Source: Mycobacterium sp. 852002-40037_SCH5390672
GTDB lineage: Bacteria; Actinomycetota; Actinomycetes; Mycobacteriales; Mycobacteriaceae
Reading direction: 5' to 3'
Assembly: GCF_001665875.1 (NCBI RefSeq)
Contig: NZ_LZTA01000096.1
Span: 1 to 35,753 of the forward strand
Length of the DNA: 35,753 nucleotides
Positions 23,450 to 31,589 of this stretch are shown one piece after another. The translations under genes were made by a program, and so were the position numbers. The notes beneath the pieces are model-generated. The model saw nothing but the letters and a program-made list of their open reading frames with translations. It did not search any database and was not told where the DNA came from. Position 1 is the first letter of the stretch, and each line of letters starts with the position of its first letter.

Positions 23450-24667
23450 TTAGAAGAACGTCCCGGCATGCGGCGCTTCGGTCACCGCGAACAGTTGATC
23501 GGCCACATCGAGCGACAGCGGATCGTCGGCCCGGGCCAGCCCGGCCGCGGCGAGGCTGCGCCAGTTCGTGCCGCCGAGTAGCGCCGCGCCCAGCCCCTCG
23601 ATCCCGACGTGCACGTCGGCGCGGTGGGCCGTCGGTTCGGCGCCGTCACCGGTGATGGTGAACGTCGTTGAATTATTCGGCAGCAGTGGGTCTTTCACTG
23701 CGATCGTCACGGTTCCACCGCCAACATAGGATCGTGCCGTCAGCGCGCGCTCCGCATCGACGATCCGCAGCCACGTCTCGTCGTGCACCGCGGTGACCTT
23801 GGCCGCCCGGCGATCGACAAACAGCCAGGGCAACGCGTTGTCGACGGGTAACATCCAAAACCTCACTCGGTGAACAAGATCCAGGCCGAGAAGGAAACGC
23901 AGCAGCCCGAGATAGGCGTCCGCGGTGGGCGCGAAGAAATCCTCGACCACAATGGTGCGCTGATCGCTGACGAACCAATTCTCGGTATCGATGGGCCGGT
24001 AGCGGGCGAAACCCGACTCGGCCCCGGGTTCACCGTGCACGGCGACATACCAAGCCCCCGAGGATGATTCGGTGCGAAGGCGGGCGCTCTCCCACCATAC
24101 GCCGGGGCGGTCGATGGTTCCGGGACGAGATGGGCGGTTGGTGTCATAGACCCGGGGCAGGATCTCCCAGACTTCGGCGGCGCCGAGCAGCCGCACCGGA
24201 CCACCCGACCCGACATCGGCGCGAAACGCGGCCCGTGATGTCGTAATCTCCACGCTTTGCGCGCAACTCGCCACCCCGTAGCCATACCGCTCATAGATGG
24301 TGGCCTCCGATGCCCGCAGTGACGCAACCACCTCACCGCGGGCGGCGATGTCGTTCAGCTGGTGCGAGATCAGTTCGGTGGCGATACCCCTTCGGGTGAA
24401 GGACGGCAGCACCCCGATATGAGTGACTGCGGCATGGCTCACGGTGGCTCCCCCGGGAACGGTCAGCGTGCTCGTCACCGCGTCCGCCGTGCCGACGAGT
24501 TGTCCGTCGACGAATGCGCCGACGGTGCGGCCGGGGTCGAGTAGCTTGGCGATCTGGCCGGGCGGCAAGTTCGACCTCGGCGGCAAACCCACCATCGCGG
24601 TGCGAAACAGATTCGCCGCGGCGACGAGGTCGTCCTCGGTGTCGAGAACCCGGATCTCGGTGGTCAT
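23450..24667 (-). CDS. GNAT N-acetyltransferase, Eis family
   Basis: A 405-residue protein with the Eis layout: an N-terminal GNAT domain (about 1-150), a second GNAT-like domain (to about 290) and a C-terminal sterol-carrier-like domain. The acetyl-CoA loop is Thr-Arg-Arg-Gly-Ile-Ala at 91-96. Tyr125 in Ile-Tyr-Glu-Arg-Tyr-Gly-Tyr-Gly matches the Eis general acid Tyr126. The chain ends in Phe-Phe, placing a C-terminal carboxylate near the active site as in Eis. Eis acetylates amines on aminoglycosides and host proteins; it is a homologue, so its substrates may differ. It is convergent with the cyclase gene, 16 bases apart. Confidence 0.85.
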   Translation of the reverse strand: MTTEIRVLDTEDDLVAAANLFRTAMVGLPPRSNLPPGQIAKLLDPGRTVGAFVDGQLVGTADAVTSTLTVPGGATVSHAAVTHIGVLPSFTRRGIATELISHQLNDIAARGEVVASLRASEATIYERYGYGVASCAQSVEITTSRAAFRADVGSGGPVRLLGAAEVWEILPRVYDTNRPSRPGTIDRPGVWWESARLRTESSSGAWYVAVHGEPGAESGFARYRPIDTENWFVSDQRTIVVEDFFAPTADAYLGLLRFLLGLDLVHRVRFWMLPVDNALPWLFVDRRAAKVTAVHDETWLRIVDAERALTARSYVGGGTVTIAVKDPLLPNNSTTFTITGDGAEPTAHRADVHVGIEGLGAALLGGTNWRSLAAAGLARADDPLSLDVADQLFAVTEAPHAGTFF

Positions 24668-24697
24668 GCGGTCATCATTTCTGCTTGGCGCACAGCG

Positions 24698-25114
24698 TCA
24701 CCCGATGGGTGTGATCCCCGCGTTGGACATCGTGAACCCGTGGCCGGAGGGAACCGTGCACGTGACTCCGTCGGTTTTGGATGCACATCTGAAGGGACCC
24801 ACGCCGGCGGTCTGGTCGTAGCCAAGAACCGGCGTACCGATCCCCGCGTTGCCGAGACAGGAAACACCCGTGCAGTTCGTGACCACTCCGGTCGTGGACA
24901 GGCGCACGGACGCAGGCGGCTCGTTGGTTTGGCAATAGGCCTCGTCGGGGATGCCCGGATCCCGCTGGTAGTCGATCTCGCAACTGATATTGCGGGACGG
25001 GGACAGAAAGGAGCACACCGACGCCGTGCAGGCCGGGTTATCCGCGATGGCCGGGGCAGCCCCCACGCAGCCAGCAACGACGAAACCGATTGCCGTGATG
25101 ACCGCACGCCTCAC
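24698..25114 (-). CDS. Secreted cysteine-rich protein, DUF6636-like
   Basis: A 138-residue exported protein. GTG 25114 begins a classical signal peptide (Arg-Arg, hydrophobic run) with likely cleavage after Ala-Ile-Ala. The mature chain has eight cysteines, including Asn-Ile-Ser-Cys-Glu-Ile and Phe-Arg-Cys-Ala-Ser-Lys-Thr-Asp-Gly-Val-Thr-Cys-Thr-Val, enough for four disulfides. It ends in Gly-Phe-Thr-Met-Ser-Asn-Ala-Gly-Ile, a pattern seen in actinobacterial DUF6636 proteins. The role is unknown. It lies between the Eis-like gene (30 bases) and fadE (61 bases) on the same strand, so cotranscription with either is possible. Confidence 0.7.
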   Translation of the reverse strand: MRRAVITAIGFVVAGCVGAAPAIADNPACTASVCSFLSPSRNISCEIDYQRDPGIPDEAYCQTNEPPASVRLSTTGVVTNCTGVSCLGNAGIGTPVLGYDQTAGVGPFRCASKTDGVTCTVPSGHGFTMSNAGITPIG

Positions 25115-25175
25115 GTCAGCCCCTAACGGTTGGTGTGCCGCAGAAGTTATCAGACGCCAGCGAGTTGTACCCCTG

Positions 25176-26387
25176 CTAACGGATGGGCAGGCCGGTCACC
25201 GCCCGCGAGATCACCAAACGCTGGATCTCGCTGGTGCCCTCGAAGATGGCGAAGATCTTTGCGTCGCGGTGCATCCGCTCCACGGGGTAATCGCGGGTAT
25301 AGCCGTTGCCGCCCAGGATCTGGATGGCCTCGTCGGTGACGTAGACCGCGGCCTCGCTCGCGGCCAGCTTGGCCATCGAGCCCTCCGCCGAGTCGAAGTT
25401 CTGGTTGTTGCGTGCCATCCAGCCGGCCCGCCACACCAGGAGGCGGGCAGCGTCGATGCGGCTCTTCATGTCCGCCAGCTTGAACGCCACCGCCTGAAAT
25501 TCCCCGATTTTGCGGCCGAATTGCTCACGCTGGCAGGCGTATTCGAGCGCATACTCGTAGGCGGCGCGGGCCACGCCGACGGCCATCGCCCCGACCGTGG
25601 GCCGGGTGCGCTCGAAGGTCTTCATCGCCGCCTGGCCACCCGTGGAGGCGCCGGACTTCACCCGGGCTATCCGCGCCTCGAACTTCTCCCGGCCGCCGAG
25701 GATGGCGTCCTCGGACAGCCGGACGTTGTCGAGCACCACCTCAGCGGTGTGTGAAGCGCGAATCCCGTGCTTCTTGAACTTCTGGCCCTGCGCCAGACCT
25801 TTGGTGTCCGGCCCGATGACGAAGCTGGCCTGTCCGCGGGTGCCGAGTTCGGGATAGACCGAGGCCACCACGATGTGCACGTTGGCGATGCCGCCGTTGG
25901 TGGCCCAGGTCTTGGTGCCGTTGAGCACCCACTCACCGGCGGCCTCGTCGTAGCGCGCACGGGTGCGGATGCCGCCGACGTCAGAACCCGCATCGGGCTC
26001 TGATGAGCAGAAGGCACCGAGCTTGGGCTCGTCGGACGTACCGAACATCTCCGGAAGCCAGCGCCCCAGTTGTTCGGGAGTCCCGTTGCCCGCCAATGCC
26101 GCTGCGGCCAGGCCGGTGCCCATGATGGACAGCGCGATGCCTGCGTCACCCCAGAACATCTCCTCGAACGCGGTCAGCATCCCCAGTCCGGTCTCTTCGG
26201 CGGCCTGCTGTGCGAAGAAGTCGGGGGAGTACAGGCCGACCTTTGCGGCCTCCTGAATCACCGGCCACGGGGTTTCCTCCCGTTCGTCCCATTCGGCCGC
26301 TGCCGGACGAATGACGTCCGCCGCGAACTTGTGCACCCAATCGCGCACCTCGATCACGTCGTCGCTGAGTTGCATTGAGAATGTCAC
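25176..26387 (-). CDS. Acyl-CoA dehydrogenase (FadE family)
   Basis: A 403-residue FAD enzyme for the first oxidation of acyl-CoA in beta-oxidation or amino acid breakdown. FAD/substrate segments are seen in Phe-Cys-Ser-Ser-Glu-Pro-Asp-Ala-Gly-Ser-Asp (about 127-137), Asn-Gly-Thr-Lys-Thr-Trp-Ala-Thr-Asn-Gly-Gly, and Ile-Leu-Gly-Gly-Asn-Gly-Tyr-Thr-Arg-Asp-Tyr-Pro-Val-Glu-Arg near the end. A probable catalytic Glu is in Phe-Glu-Gly-Thr-Ser-Glu-Ile-Gln-Arg. GTG 26387 has AGGAG seven bases upstream; Met five codons on is an alternative. It sits 23 bases after the TetR gene on the same strand, so it is probably in an operon regulated by it. Confidence 0.92.
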   Translation of the reverse strand: MTFSMQLSDDVIEVRDWVHKFAADVIRPAAAEWDEREETPWPVIQEAAKVGLYSPDFFAQQAAEETGLGMLTAFEEMFWGDAGIALSIMGTGLAAAALAGNGTPEQLGRWLPEMFGTSDEPKLGAFCSSEPDAGSDVGGIRTRARYDEAAGEWVLNGTKTWATNGGIANVHIVVASVYPELGTRGQASFVIGPDTKGLAQGQKFKKHGIRASHTAEVVLDNVRLSEDAILGGREKFEARIARVKSGASTGGQAAMKTFERTRPTVGAMAVGVARAAYEYALEYACQREQFGRKIGEFQAVAFKLADMKSRIDAARLLVWRAGWMARNNQNFDSAEGSMAKLAASEAAVYVTDEAIQILGGNGYTRDYPVERMHRDAKIFAIFEGTSEIQRLVISRAVTGLPIR

Positions 26388-26410
26388 AGCTGTGCTCCTG
26401 AAATAGGTTG

Positions 26411-27016
26411 TTAATTAAGGTTTCTGTATTGGGCGAGGACGCTGACCGTTTGGTTGACCCACGCCTCGAAGTACCGTTCTTCATCGGTGTTGCCGGGCAG
26501 GCGCCCGGTCAGCGCTTGTAGCGTCGCCGCATAGGACAGCGATCCGATCGCGACGGCCGCGGCCGCTTCGGGATCCGGAATGCTGGTGCGGCCGGACCGA
26601 TTCGATGCGGCCAGTTCATCGGCGAAGCGTTGGTAGGCGTTGTCGGTGATCACCTGCCACGTCTTCTCGTCCAGATCGCCGAGCTCCTCGGGCTCGCGCA
26701 ACATGACCTTGAGCAGATCCTCGCTCTGTTTGAGGTTGCTCCAGATCAGCTGGCCGGCGATGCGCACCGCCCGCTCAACGCTGCCCGGCTGCCCCGCGTC
26801 GTATTCCTCTCGCGCGGCCACGATGCTGTCGATCCGGTGTGCGACCGCCGCCTCGAGCAGCTCGCGCTTGGAGCCGAAGTGCTTGTAGAGCGCGCCCGAC
26901 CCCGGCGCCAGACCCGATTCCCGCTGGATGTCGGCCACCGACGTTGCCGCGTAGCCCTTGGCTGCAAAGAGCCGCAGGGCTGCGGACAGCAGCCGGTCAC
27001 GTCCCGAGGCGAGCAT
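26411..27016 (-). CDS. TetR family transcriptional regulator
   Basis: A 201-residue repressor. The helix-turn-helix is at about residues 5-50, with Ala-Ala-Lys-Gly-Tyr-Ala-Ala-Thr-Ser-Val-Ala-Asp-Ile-Gln and Gly-Ser-Gly-Ala-Leu-Tyr-Lys-His-Phe-Gly-Ser-Lys, the hallmark. The ligand-binding half is helical and ends Tyr-Arg-Asn-Leu-Asn. ATG 27016 and GTG 27037 are both possible starts; a 22-base imperfect palindrome lies exactly between and over them, so ATG 27016 is preferred. It is 23 bases upstream of fadE and presumably responds to an acyl-CoA or fatty acid, an inference from the neighbour. It is divergent from the kinase gene. Confidence 0.88.
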   Translation of the reverse strand: MLASGRDRLLSAALRLFAAKGYAATSVADIQRESGLAPGSGALYKHFGSKRELLEAAVAHRIDSIVAAREEYDAGQPGSVERAVRIAGQLIWSNLKQSEDLLKVMLREPEELGDLDEKTWQVITDNAYQRFADELAASNRSGRTSIPDPEAAAAVAIGSLSYAATLQALTGRLPGNTDEERYFEAWVNQTVSVLAQYRNLN

Positions 27017-27038
27017 GGTGAGAGAGTATTCACTCACC
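27017..27038. promoter_or_regulatory. TetR operator candidate overlapping the start region
   Basis: A 22-base imperfect palindrome, with 9 of 11 pairs matching and outer arms GGTGAG and CTCACC perfect. It lies directly upstream of ATG 27016 and covers GTG 27037. Its place and size suit autorepression by the TetR dimer. Confidence 0.5.
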
Positions 27039-27222
27039 CTGGTCAACGCAAAATCGGTTCGATTTCGGCACGTGATGGGGGAGATGGCAACGCGGTTAGC
27101 GTTAAATTCTTGCGAAACGCCAGTGCGCTTGATCGCGCCGGACCGGTACTGCTGTGAGGGTTGTGCTCGGGTTTGACGAGGTCCACTTGGTCGGCTGTGC
27201 CCACCCATCGAAGGAGCCCGAC

Positions 27223-28581
27223 ATTCGCGTCCTACCGCGTGTACAGCTGCCGATGCGGGTGCTCTCGCTGCGCACCATCGTCATTGTCGCCGCCATATCG
27301 GTGATGACCCTCGTCGTCCTGCTGGGCACCTGGGTGTGGGTGGGTGTGACCAACGATCAGTACAGCCAGCTCGATCGCCGGCTCGATTCGGTCAGCAGTC
27401 TGGGTGATATCAGCAGCCTGCTCAACAATGCGGACCACACGAGTCCGGACCGGCCCGCGCCGGACGGCAACCTGGTGCGCACCGCGCGCATCGGCGGGGT
27501 GACCGTGTCGGTGCCCAGCAGCATCGTGTTGCCTGCGCTACCCGACGGCTACGCCAACACCACGATCAACGGGGTGCAGTACCGGGTCCGCACCTTCGCC
27601 GCGGGCCCCGCCTCGATAGCGCTGGCCGCGCCGCTGGCCGAAGCCCAGCATCGAATCAACGAACTGCACCTGCGGGTGTTGCTGATCTGCGCCAGCGTGA
27701 TCGGCGGTACCGTCGTCGTCGGCTGGGTGATCTCGTTGATCATGGTCAACCCGTTCCTGCTGCTGGCCCAGCAGGCCCGGGCGATCAATGCCCAATCCAG
27801 TCCCGACGAGGTCCAGGTTCGCGGCGTGCGCGAAGCCGTGGAGATCGCCGAAGCGGTCGAGGGAATGCTGGCCCGCATCGGCAAGGAGCAACAGCGCACC
27901 AAGGCCGCGCTCGAATCGGCCCGCGACTTCGCCGCGGTCGCCTCTCACGAGCTGCGCACGCCGTTGACCGCCATGCGCACCAACCTGGAGGTGCTGTCCA
28001 CCCTGGACCTGCCGCCCGAGCAGCGCCACGAAGTGATCGGCGACGTCATCCGCACCCAGAGCCGCATCGAGGCGACGCTGACCGCGCTGGAGCGGTTGGC
28101 CCAGGGTGAGCTGACGACCGTCGACGATTTCGTCCCGTTCGACATCACCGAGCTGTTGGATCGAGCCGCTCACGACGCGCTGCGCGTCTACCCCGATGTG
28201 GAGGTCTCGCTGGTGCCCTCACCGACGGTGCTGATGATCGGGCTGCCGACGGGGCTGCGGCTGGTGATCGACAACGCCATCGCCAACGCCGTCAAGCACG
28301 GCAATGCCGGCAAGATCCTGCTGACCGTCGGCAGTTCCGGTGAGGGCGTGGAGATCGCGATCGACGACGACGGCGCCGGGGTTCCGGAATCCGAACGCGC
28401 CACGGTCTTCGAGCGGTTCGCCCGCGGCTCGACAGCCTCGCGGTCTGGCTCGGGGCTTGGCCTGGCGCTGGTCGCTCAGCAGGCCGAATTGCATGGCGGC
28501 ACAGCGGCATTGCAGACCAGTCCGCTGGGCGGCACTCGGCTGCTGCTGCGGCTGGCCGGCGATGGGCGTGGTCCGGCGTAG
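27223..28581 (+). CDS. PrrB-like sensor histidine kinase (orphan), probable ATT start
   Basis: A 452-residue sensor kinase resembling PrrB. It has two transmembrane segments bracketing a small periplasmic domain with Gly-Val-Gln-Tyr-Arg-Val-Arg-Thr, then a HAMP region. The H box Ala-Ser-His-Glu-Leu-Arg-Thr-Pro carries the phospho-acceptor His242. N, G1 and G2 boxes follow (Asn-Ala-Ile-Ala-Asn-Ala-Val-Lys-His-Gly; Ile-Asp-Asp-Asp-Gly-Ala-Gly-Val; Gly-Ser-Gly-Leu-Gly-Leu-Ala-Leu-Val). Start ATT 27223 is chosen: AAGGAG lies six bases before it, and the N-terminus then aligns with the PrrB leader. ATG 27253 is the fallback, without a ribosome site. No response regulator gene is adjacent, whereas PrrA normally lies just upstream of PrrB. 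Confidence 0.82.
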   Translation: MRVLPRVQLPMRVLSLRTIVIVAAISVMTLVVLLGTWVWVGVTNDQYSQLDRRLDSVSSLGDISSLLNNADHTSPDRPAPDGNLVRTARIGGVTVSVPSSIVLPALPDGYANTTINGVQYRVRTFAAGPASIALAAPLAEAQHRINELHLRVLLICASVIGGTVVVGWVISLIMVNPFLLLAQQARAINAQSSPDEVQVRGVREAVEIAEAVEGMLARIGKEQQRTKAALESARDFAAVASHELRTPLTAMRTNLEVLSTLDLPPEQRHEVIGDVIRTQSRIEATLTALERLAQGELTTVDDFVPFDITELLDRAAHDALRVYPDVEVSLVPSPTVLMIGLPTGLRLVIDNAIANAVKHGNAGKILLTVGSSGEGVEIAIDDDGAGVPESERATVFERFARGSTASRSGSGLGLALVAQQAELHGGTAALQTSPLGGTRLLLRLAGDGRGPA

Positions 28582-28645
28582 CGGCGGCTCGCTGGTGCCG
28601 GCCCGTCCCGGTGCGCGCAACACTTTCGGTATCGGACAATGAGGC

Positions 28646-29044
28646 ATGCTCGGCCACCTCGGCATCAACGTGCCCGATTTGTCAGCCGCAAAACGGTACT
28701 ACGACGCGCTGATGCCCCTTGTCGGCTTTGAACCGTTCTTTCATGCCGAGGACGAGTTTTCATACCGGCCTGCCGAAAACAAGCCGGGCACTTTCCTGTT
28801 CTTCTATCCAGCGGTCGAGCCGCATGAGTACTCGTCGCAGCAAGCCGGGCTGCAACACCTGGCATTCATTGTGCGGCGCCGATCGGCGGTGCACGCCGTG
28901 CATGATCACGTCGTTCGAATGGGCGGCACGGTCATTCACCCGCCTGGCCATTTCCCGCAATATTCCGGTCATTATTATGCAACGTTTTGGTATGACCCAT
29001 TCGGCATCAAACTCGAAGCCGTATGCCACCACGACCGCGACTAG
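28646..29044 (+). CDS. VOC (glyoxalase-like) family protein
   Basis: A 132-residue single-domain protein. The opening Leu-Gly-His-Leu-Gly-Ile-Asn-Val-Pro-Asp-Leu gives the first metal ligand (His4). Gln-His-Leu-Ala-Phe-Ile-Val gives a second, and the end Trp-Tyr-Asp-Pro-Phe-Gly-Ile-Lys-Leu-Glu-Ala-Val gives the glutamate ligand. This is the pattern of a glyoxalase or dioxygenase. The substrate is unknown. It lies 64 bases after the kinase gene on the same strand. It is the last gene before the ESX-2 cluster, at the place where eccC2 would be expected. Confidence 0.8.
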   Translation: MLGHLGINVPDLSAAKRYYDALMPLVGFEPFFHAEDEFSYRPAENKPGTFLFFYPAVEPHEYSSQQAGLQHLAFIVRRRSAVHAVHDHVVRMGGTVIHPPGHFPQYSGHYYATFWYDPFGIKLEAVCHHDRD

Positions 29045-29241
29045 ATAAAACGGCCATGTTGCGGTGTGCACAAGTCGACTGGTGCTTTTGTGGCTGCCGA
29101 GTCCGGAGTGGCGACTGAGGTTAATCATCGACTCCTTCTGGGAGTCCGGTGGTTTCACGCTTGGGACGCGCGCTACATAACTGAAATTCGGGGACCAGGT
29201 CCGGCCAAAGCGGAGTGAATACAAGATCAACCAAACCGCAT

Positions 29242-29247
29242 TACACT
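29242..29247 (+). promoter_or_regulatory. Candidate -10 element (TACACT) for the ESX-2 gene cluster
   Basis: TACACT matches TAnnnT and would start a transcript near 29254, leaving a 39-base leader with GGAGGG before ATG 29293. It lies in a 248-base gap (29045-29292) that shows no remnant of eccC2 in any plus-strand frame examined. This suggests the cluster has its own promoter. Confidence 0.45.
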
Positions 29248-29292
29248 GAGGCCTCAAGCACGTGATTTGGGTTGAGCGTTCGGAGGGAAATC

Positions 29293-29598
29293 ATGGTTAT
29301 GTCTGTGGGGCCAGACACGGTTCTGGCATCGGCCAGCGCTGAGTCGGCGATCAGCGCAGAGACTCAGGCGGCGGCTTCGGCGGCCGCACCGGTCCTGCTG
29401 GGAGTGCTGCCGATGGGCGGCGACCCCGACTCGGCCATGTTCGCGGCGGCGCTCAACGCCTGCGGTGGTAGTTACCTGGGCGTAGTGTCCGAGCACGCCG
29501 CCCAGCGCGGTTTGTTCGCCGGCACGCAGAGCATCGCCTCGAGCACGTATGTCGTCACGGAGCTCATGCGCAGCTTGACGCTGGCAATCGGTGCCTAG
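29293..29598 (+). CDS. PE36: PE family protein PE36 (ESX-2)
   Basis: A 101-residue PE protein. PE and PPE partners form helical heterodimers secreted by ESX systems. The sequence Val-Leu-Ala-Ser-Ala-Ser-Ala-Glu-Ser-Ala-Ile-Ser-Ala-Glu and the C-terminal secretion signal Tyr-Val-Val-Thr-Glu (YxxxD/E form) are seen, while the classic Pro-Glu dipeptide of the family name is not well preserved, as in the ESX-2 member of M. tuberculosis. The ATG follows GGAGGG at five bases; an in-frame start at 29272 would add seven residues. The gene order after it (PPE69, esxD, esxC) identifies it. The PPE gene starts 30 bases on. Confidence 0.88.
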   Translation: MVMSVGPDTVLASASAESAISAETQAAASAAAPVLLGVLPMGGDPDSAMFAAALNACGGSYLGVVSEHAAQRGLFAGTQSIASSTYVVTELMRSLTLAIGA

Positions 29599-29628
29599 AA
29601 GCTAGCGAGGTAAAAGGGGGAAGTACGC

Positions 29629-30810
29629 ATGGCCGATCCGGGGTGGGCTGCGCGTACGCCTGAGGAAAACGACCTGCTGCTCAAGGCGGGGGCCGGCGTC
29701 ATCACCCACCTGGCGAACCAGGCCGCCTGGACCGCATTGGCGGCCACCCATCACGGCTCCAGCATCGCCTCAACGATCAACACCGTCGCGACGTCGGCGA
29801 GCTGGACGGGCTCGGGTTCATTGGCCTCGGCGACAAACGCGACCACGCTGAACGCATCACTGCACGGACTGGCCGGCTGGGTCGATGTCAAGCCGGCGGT
29901 GGTGTCGACCGCGGTCTCGGCGTATCAGATGGCGTACGGCTCGATGCGTCCCGCACCCGAGTGCATCGGCAACCGCACCGAGACCGCCGCCGACTATGGC
30001 ATCAACCCGCTGGTCCTCGGTGCGTTGACCCCACGCATCACGTCCCTGGAGCTCGAGTACTTCGGGTCGATGTGGCCGAACAACTCCGCGGTCGGGGCCA
30101 GCTACGGAACGATCCTGACTGCCCTGTCGCAAAGCCTGACCATTCCTCCGCCCATCGCACCCATGGGTGCGTCGCCGGCCGCGCCGGCGCAAGCGGCGGC
30201 GGCAATCGGCGAGTCGGCGGCGGACCAAGGGGCCGGCGACGGCATGCGCGCCGCCATGCAGGGCGCACAGACCGGAACGCAGGGAGCCGGTCAGGCGGCC
30301 TCGGGCGGGCAGGACTTCATGAGTCAGGCCAGCACGCTGATGCAGCCGGCGCAGCAACTGATGGGAGCGGTCCCGCAGGTGATGCAGGCTCCCATGCAGA
30401 TGATGCAGGCGCCGATGCAGATGATGCAGCCGCTGATGGGCATGTTCTCCAATCCCGGGGCCATGGGGATGGGCGGAGCGACACCCGCCGTCTCGGCAGT
30501 CTCGGCCACCAGCGGACTTTCCGCAGCGGAGGCCGGTGCAGGCGGCGGCGCGTCGCTGGGCGGCGCGGGCATGCCCGCAACCAGTTTCACCCGTCCGGTC
30601 AGCGCCTTCGAGCCCGCCACCGGTGGCCGGCCGGTGGGGCTGCGGCCGGCCGGGGCATTAGGCGCCGAGGCCATGCGTCCGCAGACCACGACGATGGGTG
30701 GTGCCCCAATGGGCGGTATGCCCGTGGGGCACGGGGCGGGAGGCGACCGCGGCTCCCGTGACAAAGCCGACCAGCCCACGACCGTGCGGGTCGTCGACGC
30801 TCGAGTGTGA
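29629..30810 (+). CDS. PPE69: PPE family protein PPE69 (ESX-2)
   Basis: A 393-residue PPE protein, close in length to M. tuberculosis PPE69. The N-terminal 180 residues are the PPE domain, with Thr-Pro-Glu-Glu-Asn-Asp near the start in place of Pro-Pro-Glu, then Trp-Val-Asp-Val-Lys-Pro-Ala-Val-Val-Ser and Phe-Gly-Ser-Met-Trp-Pro-Asn-Asn. The tail is Ala/Gly/Gln/Met-rich, with tandem Met-Gln-Ala-Pro-Met-Gln-Met near 250-270. It ends in Gly-rich and Val-Arg-Val-Val-Asp. It should pair with PE36 and be chaperoned by EspG2, encoded downstream. The ATG has an AGGGGGAAG ribosome site. Confidence 0.92.
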   Translation: MADPGWAARTPEENDLLLKAGAGVITHLANQAAWTALAATHHGSSIASTINTVATSASWTGSGSLASATNATTLNASLHGLAGWVDVKPAVVSTAVSAYQMAYGSMRPAPECIGNRTETAADYGINPLVLGALTPRITSLELEYFGSMWPNNSAVGASYGTILTALSQSLTIPPPIAPMGASPAAPAQAAAAIGESAADQGAGDGMRAAMQGAQTGTQGAGQAASGGQDFMSQASTLMQPAQQLMGAVPQVMQAPMQMMQAPMQMMQPLMGMFSNPGAMGMGGATPAVSAVSATSGLSAAEAGAGGGASLGGAGMPATSFTRPVSAFEPATGGRPVGLRPAGALGAEAMRPQTTTMGGAPMGGMPVGHGAGGDRGSRDKADQPTTVRVVDARV

Positions 30811-30908
30811 AGCCAACTGGTGAAAGGTGAATCGACAGGTCCAAACAGCCGCCATACACTTCGCTTCATGCCCTCACGGGGGGCGGCCCACCGGAGAAGG
30901 AGAATTCC

Positions 30909-31223
30909 GTGACAATCAAAGTAACACCGCAAATGCTTCGCGACGCTTCGAACGCCATCCAGGCCAATATGGAGCACGCGATCGGAATTGGCCAGGGATA
31001 CGTCGCGAACCAGGAAAACGTGATGAATCCGTCGACCTGGTCTGGTTCGGCCGTGACGGCGTCACACGCGACGGCCATCGAGGTTCAAAACGACTTGAAC
31101 AAGGTCTTGACCGGCGGCACGCGTCTGGCCGAAGGCCTGACAAAGGCGGCGGCACTGATGGAAGGCCACGAGGCGGATTCTTCGCACGCTTTTAGCGCGT
31201 TATTCGGCGGCCACGGCTCCTGA
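30909..31223 (+). CDS. esxD: WXG100 protein EsxD (ESX-2)
   Basis: A 104-residue WXG100 protein, the CFP-10-like partner in ESX-2. The helix-turn-helix bend is Thr-Trp-Ser-Gly with Trp44. The start GTG 30909 is set by AGAAGGAGA just upstream. No clear C-terminal YxxxD/E is seen, so the pair may be secreted through another partner signal or depend on PE36/PPE69. A 98-base gap after PPE69 carries no gene. EsxC follows 51 bases on. Confidence 0.92.
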   Translation: MTIKVTPQMLRDASNAIQANMEHAIGIGQGYVANQENVMNPSTWSGSAVTASHATAIEVQNDLNKVLTGGTRLAEGLTKAAALMEGHEADSSHAFSALFGGHGS

Positions 31224-31274
31224 TCACCCACTCATTCGCAATTCCATTAATGGTCTTTTGAAAGGAACTTCACA

Positions 31275-31562
31275 ATGTCCGACCCGATCACCTATAACCC
31301 GGGAGCCGTAGCCGACTTCGCCACCGACGTCGCCTCCCGCGCCGGCCAGTTGCAGTCGATTTTCGACGACACCTCCAACCGCACGCACGCCCTGCAGGAA
31401 TTCTTCGCCGGCCACGGCGCAGCGGGCTTCTTCGAGGCGCAGGCGCAGATGCTGTCCGGGCTGCAGGGTCTCATCGACACCATCCGCCAGCACGGGGTGA
31501 CGACCTCACACGTGCTGGACAGTGCGCTGAGCACGGACCAGCACATCGCCGGTCTCTTCTGA
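31275..31562 (+). CDS. esxC: WXG100-like protein EsxC (ESX-2)
   Basis: A 95-residue protein matching EsxC in length and sequence pattern: the start Met-Ser-Asp-Pro-Ile-Thr-Tyr-Asn-Pro-Gly and the end Gln-His-Ile-Ala-Gly-Leu-Phe are as in M. tuberculosis EsxC. The usual Trp of the WxG turn is replaced by Phe44 (Phe-Ala-Gly). It is expected to form a heterodimer with EsxD and be exported. A GAAAGGAA ribosome site is present. A hairpin follows the stop. Confidence 0.93.
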   Translation: MSDPITYNPGAVADFATDVASRAGQLQSIFDDTSNRTHALQEFFAGHGAAGFFEAQAQMLSGLQGLIDTIRQHGVTTSHVLDSALSTDQHIAGLF

Positions 31563-31589
31563 GTCCGTTCGACCACACCAGGACAAGCG

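Noticed and set aside
29151..29240. GGACC-a-GGTCC inverted repeat before the ESX-2 cluster as a terminator
   Set aside because: The stem is only five bases, with no U run and no evidence of a nearby transcript end; too weak to call.
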